Source of the DNA: Acidovorax sp. SRB_14
Lineage (GTDB): Bacteria > Pseudomonadota > Gammaproteobacteria > Burkholderiales > Burkholderiaceae_C
Assembly (NCBI RefSeq): GCF_012932145.1
Contig: NZ_MWOK01000030.1
Location: forward strand, 1-38,570
Length of the DNA stretch: 38,570 nucleotides
Direction: 5' to 3'
Below, one piece after another: positions 1 to 11,666 of this stretch. The position numbers and the translations under genes are program-made. Positions within the stretch are counted from its first letter, which is position 1. Each line of letters begins with the position of its first letter. Below the pieces are notes generated by a model. It was not told the origin of the DNA. It did not search any database and saw only the letters and a list, made by a program, of their open reading frames with translations.

Positions 1-32
1 GCAGAAACGCCCCCCTCATTGCTGAGGGGGGC
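1..32 (-). terminator. rrn operon intrinsic terminator
   Basis: Read on the minus strand, bases 32 to 9 form a perfect 10-bp GC-rich stem closed by a GCAA tetraloop, followed by GTTTCTGC. It lies 17 bases beyond the 3' end of 5S rRNA. The stable GNRA-capped stem with a short T-rich tail fits a factor-independent terminator of the rRNA operon. Confidence 0.85.
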
Positions 33-49
33 GCGACTGGGCTGTAAGA

Positions 50-163
50 GCCTGACGATGACCTACTTTCACACGGGAACCCGCACTATCATCGGCGCGA
101 AGTCGTTTCACTGTCCTGTTCGGGATGGGAAGGAGTGGGACCGACTTGCTATGGTCATCAGGC
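50..163 (-). rRNA. rrf: 5S ribosomal RNA
   Basis: The minus strand reads GCCTGATGACCATAGC at the 5' side and ends GGTCATCGTCAGGC, so the two ends pair as helix I. The internal CCCATCCCGAACAGG stretch is typical of bacterial 5S loops B and C. The length of about 114-116 nt is normal. It is the last gene of the rrn operon, about 120 bases after 23S, and is followed at once by a terminator. The ends could be off by one or two bases. Confidence 0.95.
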
Positions 164-275
164 ATAACTGGGTGCCTGGCTGATCTTTGGATCAACCGGG
201 CGAATTCATAGAGTTTGGAATCAGCTTGTTTTATTTGACTGCGTCAACTTGGCATAACGACCTTGATCGATTTGA

Positions 276-286
276 TCAAAGTTATA

Positions 287-294
<8 letters not shown>
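276..294 (-). repeat. pre-23S processing stem (3' arm; partner 3159-3177)
   Basis: Bases 276-294 and 3159-3177 are perfect reverse complements (19 bp) that bring the two ends of the 23S precursor together. Known biology: this helix is the RNase III processing stalk. It supports the 23S boundaries given here. No separate transcript is implied. Confidence 0.85.
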
Positions 295-3165
<2,871 letters not shown>

Positions 3166-3339
3166 CTATAACTTTGACGTCTCTTAACGAAACATCTCCA
3201 TTTTCTTTCAAGGACTTGCCAGGTCTTTCACCCGGCGCGTTATGCCGTAATCAACTACGGCTCTTTCGAGCCTTCATCGTATTACTTTTGAATTTCAAAG
3301 CTAGTTTGAATATTCGTTTTGACGCAATCAAAAATTCTT

Positions 3340-3397
3340 GTTGCTGATGGCACGGTCTGCACTAAACCTTTACGAATGTGCAGTTTCCATCAGCAAC
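3340..3397 (-). other. spacer hairpin between tRNA-Ala and 23S
   Basis: An 11-bp perfect inverted repeat (3340-3350 with 3387-3397) encloses a second 6-bp pairing (3357-3362 with 3378-3383). It forms a long bulged hairpin in the internal transcribed spacer, upstream of the 23S processing stem. The role is probably structural or in processing; this is inference. Confidence 0.6.
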
Positions 3398-3416
3398 GCT
3401 GATTCGACTCTATGAA

Positions 3417-3429
3417 TTTTTAAAGAACA
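3417..3429 (-). promoter_or_regulatory. boxA antitermination site in the 16S-23S spacer
   Basis: The minus strand reads TGTTCTTTAAAAA, close to the bacterial rRNA boxA consensus TGCTCTTTA. It is located between tRNA-Ala and 23S, where boxA normally occurs. Known role: loading of the NusB/NusE antitermination complex. A weaker boxA-like AGTTCTTTGGAA is in the 16S leader at 5463-5474. Confidence 0.7.
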
Positions 3430-3452
3430 GCCGATTGATCGATTGATATCGA

Positions 3453-3494
3453 TCAACATCAAAGCAGCCTTTTGCAAAGCTGCTTTGGTGTTGA
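3453..3494 (-). other. 16-bp spacer hairpin after tRNA-Ala
   Basis: Arms 3453-3468 and 3479-3494 pair over 16 bp with a single G-U, around a 10-base loop. The stem begins 31 bases beyond the tRNA-Ala 3' end in the transcript. It is not followed by a T run, so a processing or spacing structure is more likely than a terminator. Confidence 0.6.
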
Positions 3495-3525
3495 TTCACC
3501 GCCCTTGCGGGCGCATCGTGTTGGT

Positions 3526-3601
3526 TGGTGGAGGATGACGGGATCGAACCGACGACCCCCTGCTTGCAAAGCAGGTGCTCTCCCAGCTGAGCTAATCCCC
3601 C
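3526..3601 (-). tRNA. alaT: tRNA-Ala (anticodon TGC)
   Basis: A 76-nt cloverleaf is readable on the minus strand. The acceptor stem is GGGGGAT paired with ATCCTCC (one G-U), followed by discriminator A and an encoded CCA. The D-arm holds AGCTCAGCTGGGAGAGC, the anticodon arm is CTGCTTTGCAAGCAG with TGC, and the T-arm holds GGTTCGATCC. It lies in the 16S-23S spacer after tRNA-Ile, the usual order. Confidence 0.97.
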
Positions 3602-3640
3602 AGGAATCGCATTGTCGTGTCGCCCCTGGACTGCAGCACT

Positions 3641-3717
3641 TGGTGGGTCTGGGTGGTCTCGAACCACCGACCCCCGCCTTATCAAGACGGTGCTCTAACC
3701 AACTGAGCTACAGACCC
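3641..3717 (-). tRNA. ileT: tRNA-Ile (anticodon GAT)
   Basis: A 77-nt cloverleaf on the minus strand. The acceptor stem GGGTCTG pairs with CAGACCC, followed by A and an encoded CCA. The anticodon loop CTTGATAAG carries GAT (3681-3683), and the T-arm is GGTTCGAGACC. It is the first spacer tRNA after 16S. Confidence 0.97.
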
Positions 3718-3780
3718 AAGCCGGCCACTGCCGTCGACAGGCACTTATCGCACCCGCCGCTTTGCAGCGACTTCTTCCAA

Positions 3781-3804
3781 CAACCGATAAGTGTGGGCGT
3801 TCAA
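3781..3804 (-). repeat. pre-16S processing stem (3' arm; partner 5487-5510)
   Basis: Bases 3781-3804 pair with 5487-5510 on the minus-strand transcript. Twenty-three of 24 positions pair, counting three G-U, with one C-A mismatch. The arms flank 16S on both sides, as the RNase III stalk of the 16S precursor should. Confidence 0.8.
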
Positions 3805-3823
3805 ATTGAATTGCAGTTTTCCA

Positions 3824-5359
<1,536 letters not shown>

Positions 5360-5592
5360 GATCTTGTGTTTTTTGCCCCTTGCGGGGCCACTCAAAAAAT
5401 CAAGAATTGAAGTGAACTTCACTTCTTTACTCTCATGAGCGTTTAAAGTCTTGCGACTTGAGTTCCAAAGAACTTGGCAATCGCCTTCAAACGCCCACGC
5501 TTATCGGCTGTATATTTTTAAGGTTCCTGGCAGATCCGTCAGACCGGAGTCTTTCTTTTCTGCCGACTTAGCCGCGATCAGCTGAGCCTTGA

Positions 5593-5622
5593 ATTATAAC
5601 AGGGTTTTTAATCCCCTGTCAA
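5593..5622 (-). promoter_or_regulatory. rrn promoter P1 (consensus -35/-10)
   Basis: The minus strand carries TTGACA (5622-5617), an 18-bp spacer and TATAAT (5598-5593). Both hexamers match the sigma-70 consensus exactly. Transcription would start near 5586 and give a leader of about 225 nt before 16S. The downstream sequence TTCAAGGCTCAGCTG resembles that after the two upstream modules. Confidence 0.88.
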
Positions 5623-5626
5623 CATT

Positions 5627-5641
5627 GTGGTTATTAACCAC
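5627..5641. promoter_or_regulatory. 15-base dyad just upstream of rrn P1
   Basis: GTGGTTATTAACCAC is a perfect inverted repeat with 7-bp arms around one base. It sits four bases upstream of the P1 -35 box, at roughly -41 to -55 from the start site, where an UP element or activator/repressor site would act. The binding protein is unknown. Confidence 0.5.
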
Positions 5642-5702
5642 TCTGTCTTTCCCGCCTTCCAGAAGAGCTGCTTGGCAGCACCTCCGTTGAGCGAAGCCTT
5701 GA

Positions 5703-5735
5703 ATTATATACCGGGTTTTCACCGGCTTTTCTCAA
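5703..5735 (-). promoter_or_regulatory. rrn promoter-like module P2
   Basis: The minus strand has TATATAATTCAAGGCTTCGCT, sharing TATAATTCAAGGCT with P1 exactly 110 bp away. The only -35-like hexamer, TTGAGA (5735-5730), is 19 bp from TATATA or 21 bp from TATAAT, which is longer than ideal. Duplication of the P1 module is clear; its activity is uncertain. Confidence 0.55.
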
Positions 5736-5864
5736 AACTTGAAGATTTTTTCTCGCCGCTTGCAGCAAGATCGCTTTTCACGCCAGAACCCGGGCTCTTC
5801 AACCCCCGGGTCCGGCTGGCACGCAACTTCTTTAAAAAAGAACTTCCGTGCAGCGAAGCCCGCA

Positions 5865-5894
5865 ACTATAGCACCGGTTTGGAGGAGCGGGCAA
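5865..5894 (-). promoter_or_regulatory. rrn promoter-like module P3 inside the end of gshB
   Basis: TTGCCC (5894-5889), an 18-bp spacer and TATAGT (5870-5865) lie on the minus strand. The gshB stop codon TAG (5868-5866) is part of the -10 hexamer. The sequence after it, GCGGGCTTCGCTG, resembles the sequence after P2. It could drive the rrn operon from farther upstream. Confidence 0.5.
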
Positions 5895-6855
5895 GATTTT
5901 CGAGGTTTTTTGTGCCCACTGCCGCTTCGAGCGCATCCATGAACAACGCAGGCACATCGCATCCGGTCTGCTGCTGGATCTCCTGGAAGCAGGTGGGGCT
6001 GGTGACGTTGATCTCGGTGACGCAGTCGCCAATCACATCCACCCCCGCCAGCAGCAAGCCGCGCTCTTGGAGGACAGGGCCGAGGGCGTTGGCGATCTCC
6101 ATGTCACGTGCCGACAGGGGCCGCGCCACCCCCTTGCCGCCCGCCGCCAGGTTGCCGCGCACTTCGCTGCCCTGGGGAATGCGCGCCAAGCAATAGGGGA
6201 CTGGCTTGCCGCCAATGACCAGGACGCGCTTGTCACCGTCCACGATCTCCGGCAGGAATTTCTGCACCATCAGGCTTTGCGTACCGCCCCGGTTGAGTGT
6301 TTCGGTGATGCTGCCGAGGTTCAGGCCATCGGGCCCCACGCGAAAGATGCCCATGCCGCCCATGCCATCGAGTGGTTTCAGGATGATGTCGCGGTGCTCG
6401 GCATGAAAACGCTGGATGTCGCGCGCGTCGCGTGTGACCAGCGTGGGGCCAATGAACTGCGGGAACTCCATGATGGCGAGCTTTTCCGGGTGGTCGCGCA
6501 GGGCGCGCGGCCGGTTGAAGACCCGTGCACCGTCGCGCTCGGCTTGTTCGAGCAGGTGCGTGGCATAGAAATACTCGCTATCAAACGGGGGGTCCTTGCG
6601 CATCAGCACCGCGTCGAACGACGCCAGTGCAGCGGCGCGCTCTTGTTCTACGGTGAACCAGGCCTCTTCGTCTCCGGTCAGCGTGACGTCGCGCACATGG
6701 GCCTGCACCAGGCCGCCGCGCTCCCACATCACGTCCTGCGGCTGGCAAGCGGCAATGCGGTGGCCGCGGCGCTGCGCCTCGCGCATCATGGAAAAGGTGG
6801 TGTCTTTGTAGATCTGGAAGGCTTCCAGCGGATCGGCGATGAACAACAGTTTCAT
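5866..6855 (-). CDS. gshB: glutathione synthase
   Basis: 329 residues, normal for GshB. It catalyses the ATP-dependent addition of glycine to gamma-glutamylcysteine, the last step of glutathione synthesis in the cytoplasm. The start MKLLFIADPLEAFQIYKDTT and the block RKDPPFDSEYFYATHLLEQ are typical of the N-terminal GSH synthase domain. The ATP-grasp part follows, with ILKPLDGMGGMGIF and the metal/substrate site EINVTSPTCFQEI. The ATG at 6855 matches the family N-terminus, but no clear Shine-Dalgarno precedes it. It lies 80 bp after the BenE-family gene, on the same strand as gshA and kup farther upstream. Its stop codon is inside the -10 box of a promoter-like module for the rrn operon. No strong terminator follows, so readthrough into rrn is possible. 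Confidence 0.96.
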   Translation of the reverse strand: MKLLFIADPLEAFQIYKDTTFSMMREAQRRGHRIAACQPQDVMWERGGLVQAHVRDVTLTGDEEAWFTVEQERAAALASFDAVLMRKDPPFDSEYFYATHLLEQAERDGARVFNRPRALRDHPEKLAIMEFPQFIGPTLVTRDARDIQRFHAEHRDIILKPLDGMGGMGIFRVGPDGLNLGSITETLNRGGTQSLMVQKFLPEIVDGDKRVLVIGGKPVPYCLARIPQGSEVRGNLAAGGKGVARPLSARDMEIANALGPVLQERGLLLAGVDVIGDCVTEINVTSPTCFQEIQQQTGCDVPALFMDALEAAVGTKNLENLARSSKPVL

Positions 6856-6935
6856 GGATGGGCAAAAAATGGATCGAAGGGAAGCCCTGGTGCGCTGACC
6901 GGGGGCAGTTGCAGGGCCCGTGCGGCGCTTTCGCG

Positions 6936-8120
6936 CTAGCGCGGAGCCGGCCGACGCGCGTACTGTTGCACAAACAGCGCAAGGCTGCCGGCCGCCACAC
7001 CCCAGAAGGCCGAACCGACACCGGCGATGGCCACGCCGCTGAGCGTGACCAGGAACGTGATCAGCGCGGCCTCGCGGTGCGGCTCGTCGCGCAGGGCGAC
7101 GGACAGGCCGTTGCCGATGGTGCCCAGCAGCGCCAGGCCCGCGATGGCCACGACCAGCTCGTTCGGGAAGGCGGTGAGCAGCCCCGTGATGACCGCGCCA
7201 AAGATGCCGACCACTATATAGAGAGCGCCGCAGGACGCGGCCGCCGTGTAGCGCTTGCTGCGGTCTTCGTGCGCCTCCGGGCCCATGCAGATGGCGGCGG
7301 TGATGGCGCTGAAGTTGAGCGCGAAGGCGCCGAACGGCGCCAGCACCAGCGTGGCCACGCCCGTGAGCGTGATGAGCCGGGAGATCGGCAGCGTGTAACC
7401 CGACGCCCGGATGACGGCAACACCGGGCAGGTTCTGCGAGGCCATGGTGACCACGAACAGCGGCAGCGCCAGGCTGACCAGGGCGCTCCAGCTGAATTCG
7501 GGGGCCGTGAACTGCGGCATGGCCAGTTCCAGCGACACGGCCGACCAAGCCATCTGCCCGCGCAAGGCGGCATAGGCGATGGCCACGGCCAGCGTGAGCA
7601 CCACGGCGTAGCGCGGCCACAGGCGGCGCGCGACCAGGTAAGTGCCCAGCATCAGCAGCACCAGCGGCAGGGCCGTCTGGGCGGCCGCGAAGGCCTGCAG
7701 GCCAAAGCGCGCCAGCACGCCTGCCAGCAGAGCGGCAGCGATCTCCATGGGGATGCGGTTCATCACGCGCTCGAACCAGCCTGTGGCGCCGGCCGCGGTG
7801 ATCAGGGCGGCGCACACCATGAAGGCACCGACGGCCTCGGCCATGCTGAAGCCTCCGGCGAGTCCCGCCGTGGCCAGCACCGCGGCGCCGGGCGTGGACC
7901 AGGCCACCATGACCGGCTTGCGCAGCCACAGCGAGGGCACGAGCGAGCACAGGCCCATGCCCAGGCCCAGCGCCCACATCCACGAAGTGATTTGCGCCGG
8001 CGTGGCGTGGAACGCCTGCGCCGCCTGGAACACGATGGCCACCGAACTGGTGAAGCCCACCAGCACGGCCACAAAGCCGGCCGTGAAGGCCGAAAGGCTC
8101 AAGTCTTTGAAAAAATGCAT
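6936..8120 (-). CDS. benE: BenE-family transporter (benzoate/H+ symporter family)
   Basis: 394 residues, highly hydrophobic, with about 10-12 membrane segments. The sequence TMASQNLPGVAVIRASGY and the N-terminus with GFTSSVAIVFQAAQAF are hallmarks of the BenE/YdcO family (TC 2.A.46), inner-membrane proton symporters. Some members carry benzoate. No benzoate-degradation genes are nearby, so the substrate is unknown and the symbol stands only for the family. The ATG at 8120 gives MHFFKDLSLSAF, the usual family start. An upstream in-frame TTG at 8180 would lie inside a 54-bp repeat and is less likely. The gene sits between kup and gshB on the same strand, 131 bp from kup. Confidence 0.88.
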   Translation of the reverse strand: MHFFKDLSLSAFTAGFVAVLVGFTSSVAIVFQAAQAFHATPAQITSWMWALGLGMGLCSLVPSLWLRKPVMVAWSTPGAAVLATAGLAGGFSMAEAVGAFMVCAALITAAGATGWFERVMNRIPMEIAAALLAGVLARFGLQAFAAAQTALPLVLLMLGTYLVARRLWPRYAVVLTLAVAIAYAALRGQMAWSAVSLELAMPQFTAPEFSWSALVSLALPLFVVTMASQNLPGVAVIRASGYTLPISRLITLTGVATLVLAPFGAFALNFSAITAAICMGPEAHEDRSKRYTAAASCGALYIVVGIFGAVITGLLTAFPNELVVAIAGLALLGTIGNGLSVALRDEPHREAALITFLVTLSGVAIAGVGSAFWGVAAGSLALFVQQYARRPAPR

Positions 8121-8171
8121 GGTGGCCGATTCTGGCACCGCCCGGCACACCCCGACCGCCGCCGCTTTTTC

Positions 8172-8225
8172 ACTATGCAATCCATAGCTGCAGGCGCTTT
8201 ATCTATAAGGGCTGGCGGCGGAAAA
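8172..8225 (+). repeat. 54-bp dispersed repeat, copy A (kup-benE intergenic)
   Basis: First of seven related 54-bp units. All have the same spacing: an 18-base head ending in AGCT, then a 36-base tail with GCGCTT-like and AAGCGCT-like arms of a small hairpin. Here the head is ACTATGCAATCCATAGCT and the tail has GGCGCTT...AAGGGCT. It lies in the 131-bp gap between kup and the BenE-family gene. Confidence 0.8.
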
Positions 8226-8251
8226 CACCCAAAATCTGCGCTGTCCGGGCA

Positions 8252-10126
8252 TCAGATCTCGATCTTGGAGCCCAGTTCCACCACGGCGTTGTTGGGCAGG
8301 TGCAGAAAGTCGGCCGCGCCGCTGGCGTTGTGGTGCATTTGGGCAAACAGCTTCTCGCGCCACGGCGCCATGCCCGTGCCCACGGTGGGAATGACCGTGT
8401 CGCGCGAGAGGAAGTAGCTGGTGCCCATGGGCTCGAGCTCACAGCCGCGCCCGCGCAACAGGGCCAGCGCGCGCGGCAGGTCGGGGTCGTCCATGAAGCC
8501 ATAGTGGACGACCACCTGCCAGCAGTTGTGGCCCAGCGCCTGTAGCTGCACGCGCGCATCGCCCTCGACCCAGGGCACCTCGTGGTTGTGCACCGTGACG
8601 AACAGGTTTTGCGCATGCAGCACCTTGTTGTGCTTGAGGTTGTGCAGCAGCGCGTTGGGTACGGTGCCCCGCTCGGCGGTCAGGAACACGGCGGTGCCGT
8701 CCACGCGCACCGGCGGGCTGACGAACACCGACTCCAAAAACTCGGACAGGCCCAGGGCATCGCTGGCGAAGGCGGCGCGCATCAGGCGGCGCCCGTCCTC
8801 CCAGGTTTTCATCAGAATGAAGATGGCGCTGGCGATGACCAGCGGGAACCAGCCGCCCTCGAACAGCTTGAGCAGATTCGAAGCCCAGAACGCGAAGTCC
8901 ACGACAAAGAAGAAAGCCGTGGCACCCAGGCTCAACGCCAGGGGCAGGCGCCAGGCGTTGCGGATGACGAAGAAGGTGAGGATGGTGGTGATCAGCATGT
9001 CGGTCGTCACGGCGATGCCGTAGGCCGAGGCCAGCGCGCTCGACGACTTGAACATGACGACCGCCATCGCGATCATGGCGAACAGGGCCCAGTTGACGAA
9101 GGGCAGATAAATCTGGCCGGCCTCCTTGACGCTGGTGTGCAGCACGCGCAAGCGCGGCAGGTAGCCCAGCTGGATGACCTGCTTGGTCACGCTGAAAGCG
9201 CCCGAGATCAGCGCCTGCGAAGCGATCACGGCAGCCACGGTGGCCAGCAGCACCATGGGCACCAGGGCCCACTCGGGGGCCATCATGAAAAACGGGTTCT
9301 TGACGGCCTCGGGACGCTTGAGCAGCAGCGCACCCTGGCCGAAGTAATTCAGCGTGAGTGCCGGCATGACGACGGCAAACCAGGTCACACGGATCGGGCG
9401 CCGCCCGAAGTGTCCCATGTCGGCATACAGCGCCTCGGCGCCGGTCACGCACAGCACCACGGCGCCCAGAATAATGAAGGTGATGCCCGGGTGCTCGTAG
9501 ATGAAGCGCAGCGCATAGTGCGGGCTGATGGCCCACAGGATGCGCGGGTTGTCGGCAATGTTGTACAGGCCGAGCGCGGAGATGGCGACGAACCACAGCA
9601 CCATCACCGGCCCGAAAAAGCGCCCGATGCTCGCGCTGCCGCGCTTTTGCACCATGAACAGCAACAGCAGAATGACCAGGGTGAGCGGGACCACGTATTG
9701 CTTGAACGTGGGCGAGATGACCTCCAGCCCCTCGACCGCCCCGAGCACCGTGATGGCCGGGGTGATGACACCATCGCCATAGAACAGGCAGGTGCCGAAG
9801 ATGCCCACCAGCAGCAGCCATTTGCGCAGCCGCGGCTGGTGTTTGACGGTCTGCGATGCCAGCGCCAGCATCGCCACCAGGCCGCCCTCGCCATGGTTGT
9901 CGGCGCGCAGCACCAGCACCACGTACTTGAGCGAGACGATGACGGTGAGCGTCCAGAAGAAGATGGACAAGATTCCGTGCACGTTGTCGGACGTGAACGG
10001 CACATGGCCCGAGCCAAACACCTCCTTGACGGAGTACAGCACGCTGGTGCCGATGTCGCCGTAGACGACACCGATGGCGCCCAGCATCAGCACACCCAGG
10101 GAGGATTTAGAGTTTTCCACTGCCAT
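8252..10126 (-). CDS. kup: low-affinity potassium uptake protein Kup
   Basis: 624 residues, the usual length (E. coli Kup has 622). It is an inner-membrane K+/H+ symporter of the KUP/HAK/KT family. The N-terminus contains [20 protein letters not shown], the family signature with the conserved Asp. About twelve membrane segments run to near residue 450, and a hydrophilic C-terminal domain follows ([20 protein letters not shown] is typical). The start at 10126 gives [22 protein letters not shown] just upstream is a weak ribosome site. It lies 151 bp after gshA and is followed by a BenE-family transporter. trkH and trkA are upstream on the same strand, so two K+ systems sit together with both glutathione genes. 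Confidence 0.96.
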   Translation of the reverse strand: MAVENSKSSLGVLMLGAIGVVYGDIGTSVLYSVKEVFGSGHVPFTSDNVHGILSIFFWTLTVIVSLKYVVLVLRADNHGEGGLVAMLALASQTVKHQPRLRKWLLLVGIFGTCLFYGDGVITPAITVLGAVEGLEVISPTFKQYVVPLTLVILLLLFMVQKRGSASIGRFFGPVMVLWFVAISALGLYNIADNPRILWAISPHYALRFIYEHPGITFIILGAVVLCVTGAEALYADMGHFGRRPIRVTWFAVVMPALTLNYFGQGALLLKRPEAVKNPFFMMAPEWALVPMVLLATVAAVIASQALISGAFSVTKQVIQLGYLPRLRVLHTSVKEAGQIYLPFVNWALFAMIAMAVVMFKSSSALASAYGIAVTTDMLITTILTFFVIRNAWRLPLALSLGATAFFFVVDFAFWASNLLKLFEGGWFPLVIASAIFILMKTWEDGRRLMRAAFASDALGLSEFLESVFVSPPVRVDGTAVFLTAERGTVPNALLHNLKHNKVLHAQNLFVTVHNHEVPWVEGDARVQLQALGHNCWQVVVHYGFMDDPDLPRALALLRGRGCELEPMGTSYFLSRDTVIPTVGTGMAPWREKLFAQMHHNASGAADFLHLPNNAVVELGSKIEI

Positions 10127-10228
10127 TTCCGCTGCGCACCGACCGGTCTGGGCGCTGGCGGGGCTCTGTTATTGGGGGTTGCCATTGTGCCCGTTGGCCC
10201 GGACGCACGGGCGCGGGCCTTTTCACAA

Positions 10229-10243
10229 TGTTGCAGCGCAACA
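10229..10243. promoter_or_regulatory. inverted repeat upstream of kup
   Basis: TGTTGCAGCGCAACA has 6-bp perfect arms around AGC, in the 151-bp gap between gshA and kup. It could be an operator or a small hairpin. No T run follows on either strand, so a terminator is unlikely. Nothing else in the gap is recognisable. Confidence 0.35.
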
Positions 10244-10277
10244 ACTGGCGGTGCGCCGGACGCCGGCGCCGCCCGCT

Positions 10278-11573
10278 TCAGTCGTAGACCTCGGCGTCGG
10301 GGTCGGTGGCTTCGAGCTCGTAGCTGGCGGCCAGCATGGCCAGGCGCGCGATCACGCCATACATATAGAAGCGGTTGGGCGCGCTGGCGCCAGGGCGCGC
10401 GCCCAGCTGCGGCATGTGGGTGCTGTGGTCAAAGGCCAGCGGCACAAAGCTCGCGCCCGGTGCGTTGAGGTTTTCGTCCACGCCGCGGTCGGCATGCATG
10501 CGGTAGAAGCCGCCGACGACGTAGCGGTCCATCATGTAGACCACGGGCTCGGCCACGGCTTCGTGCACGCGCTCGCGTGTCAGCACGCCCTCCTGGATGA
10601 TGAGGTCGTGCACGGGCTGGCCGTCCTTGATGACGGCCATCTTGTTCTTCGACTTGCGGTTGAGCGTCTGCAGTTCCTTGGCGTCGTGCACCGTCATGAT
10701 GCCCATGCCATAGGTGCCGTTGTCGGCCTTGACGATGGCGAACGGCTTTTCGTTGATGCCGTATTCCTTGTACTTGCGCCGCACCTTGGACAGCAGCGCG
10801 TCGACCTGGGTCTGCAGGTTCTCCAGCCCCGTGTCCTCGGTGAAATCGATCTCGCCGCACTTGCCAAACAGGGGGTTGATGAGCCAGGGGTCGATGCCCA
10901 GCAGCTTGCCAAAGCGCTTGGCCACCTCTTCGTAGCTGCGGAAATGGTTGCTCTTGCGGCGCACGCTCCAGCCCGCGTGCAGCGGCGGCAGCAGGTACTG
11001 TTCGTGCAGGTCTTCGAGGATGCCGGGCGGCCCGGCCGACAGGTCGTTGTTGAGCAAGATGGTGCAGGGGTCGAAGTTCTTCAGCCCCAGGCGGCCCCTA
11101 TTGCGCTGCACCGGCTCGAGCGTCACGCTCTCGCCCGTGGGCAGCTCGATGACGGTGGTTTTCTTGACCTCGGGGCTGATCGAGCCCACGCGCACATTGA
11201 GCCCAGCCATGTTGAAGATGCGCTGCAGCTGCACCACGTTGCTCAGGTAGAAGCTGTTGCGCGTGTGGTTTTCGGGAATGATCAGCAGGTTGCGCGCCTC
11301 GGGGCAGATCTTCTCGATGGCCGCCATCGCGGCCTGCACGGCCAGCGGCAGCATCTCCTGGGTGAGGTTGTTCCAGCCGCCCGGAAACAGGTTGGTGTCC
11401 ACAGGCGCGAGCTTGAAGCCGGCGTTGCGGATGTCCACCGAGGTATAGAACGGCGGCGTGTGCTCCATCCACTCGAGCCGGAACCAGCGCTCGGTGGCCG
11501 GCATGGAGTCGATGATGCGCTGCTCTAGCTCGTTGATGGGCCCGGTGAGGGCCGTGATGAGGTGCGGAACCAT
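10278..11573 (-). CDS. gshA: glutamate--cysteine ligase (betaproteobacterial GshA type)
   Basis: 431 residues. It makes gamma-glutamylcysteine from glutamate, cysteine and ATP, the first step of glutathione synthesis. The sequence belongs to the short GshA family first noted in Acidithiobacillus and common in betaproteobacteria, not the E. coli GshA family. Typical blocks are RLEWMEHTPPFYTSVDIRN, the FPGGWNNLT segment, ENHTRNSFYL, and KADNGTYGMGIMTV, which looks like an ATP-grasp glycine-rich loop. The ATG at 11573 has a good AGAAGG ribosome site seven bases upstream. A TACAAT -10-like box is at 11607-11602. A 10-bp hairpin separates it from trkH. gshB is 3.4 kb downstream on the same strand. 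Confidence 0.94.
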   Translation of the reverse strand: MVPHLITALTGPINELEQRIIDSMPATERWFRLEWMEHTPPFYTSVDIRNAGFKLAPVDTNLFPGGWNNLTQEMLPLAVQAAMAAIEKICPEARNLLIIPENHTRNSFYLSNVVQLQRIFNMAGLNVRVGSISPEVKKTTVIELPTGESVTLEPVQRNRGRLGLKNFDPCTILLNNDLSAGPPGILEDLHEQYLLPPLHAGWSVRRKSNHFRSYEEVAKRFGKLLGIDPWLINPLFGKCGEIDFTEDTGLENLQTQVDALLSKVRRKYKEYGINEKPFAIVKADNGTYGMGIMTVHDAKELQTLNRKSKNKMAVIKDGQPVHDLIIQEGVLTRERVHEAVAEPVVYMMDRYVVGGFYRMHADRGVDENLNAPGASFVPLAFDHSTHMPQLGARPGASAPNRFYMYGVIARLAMLAASYELEATDPDAEVYD

Positions 11574-11620
11574 GGGAAGGCCTTCTAAGACGTTAGCAGC
11601 GATTGTAGGGAGTCGCCCTG

Positions 11621-11653
11621 CCCGCTGGCGTTCCCGGCAGGGCCGCCAGCGGG
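11621..11653 (-). terminator. hairpin after trkH
   Basis: CCCGCTGGCG (11621-11630) and CGCCAGCGGG (11644-11653) form a perfect 10-bp stem with a 13-base loop. It lies 13 bases beyond the trkH stop and before the gshA promoter region. It lacks a T run, so it may be an inefficient or Rho-assisted terminator. Confidence 0.5.
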
Positions 11654-11666
11654 CGGCGCGCGCCGC

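Larger units (their letters stand above)
5360..5865 (-). other. rrn leader and upstream promoter region, no gene
   Basis: This 506-bp stretch between 16S and gshB contains no convincing protein gene. It holds the 16S leader with the 5' arm of the processing stem (5487-5510), promoter modules at about 5593-5622 and 5703-5735, and a 15-base dyad at 5627-5641. It also holds a 14-bp direct repeat (AGCCTTGAATTATA at 5585-5598 and 5695-5708) and an imperfect hairpin at 5825-5845 just after gshB. It is visibly AT-richer than the flanking genes. Confidence 0.85.

Noticed and set aside
5777-5815. Intrinsic terminator for gshB at the ACCCGGG/CCCGGGT inverted repeat
   Set aside because: The stem is short (7 bp with a 10-base loop) and lacks a T run after it on the minus strand; function not supported.
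8121-8180. Upstream TTG start at 8180 for the BenE-family gene
   Set aside because: It lies in a 54-bp repeat and adds 20 residues without family resemblance; the ATG at 8120 fits the family N-terminus.
8582-10468. 628-codon open frame opposite kup, and a similar 484-codon frame opposite gshA
   Set aside because: Composition-driven antisense frames without family resemblance.
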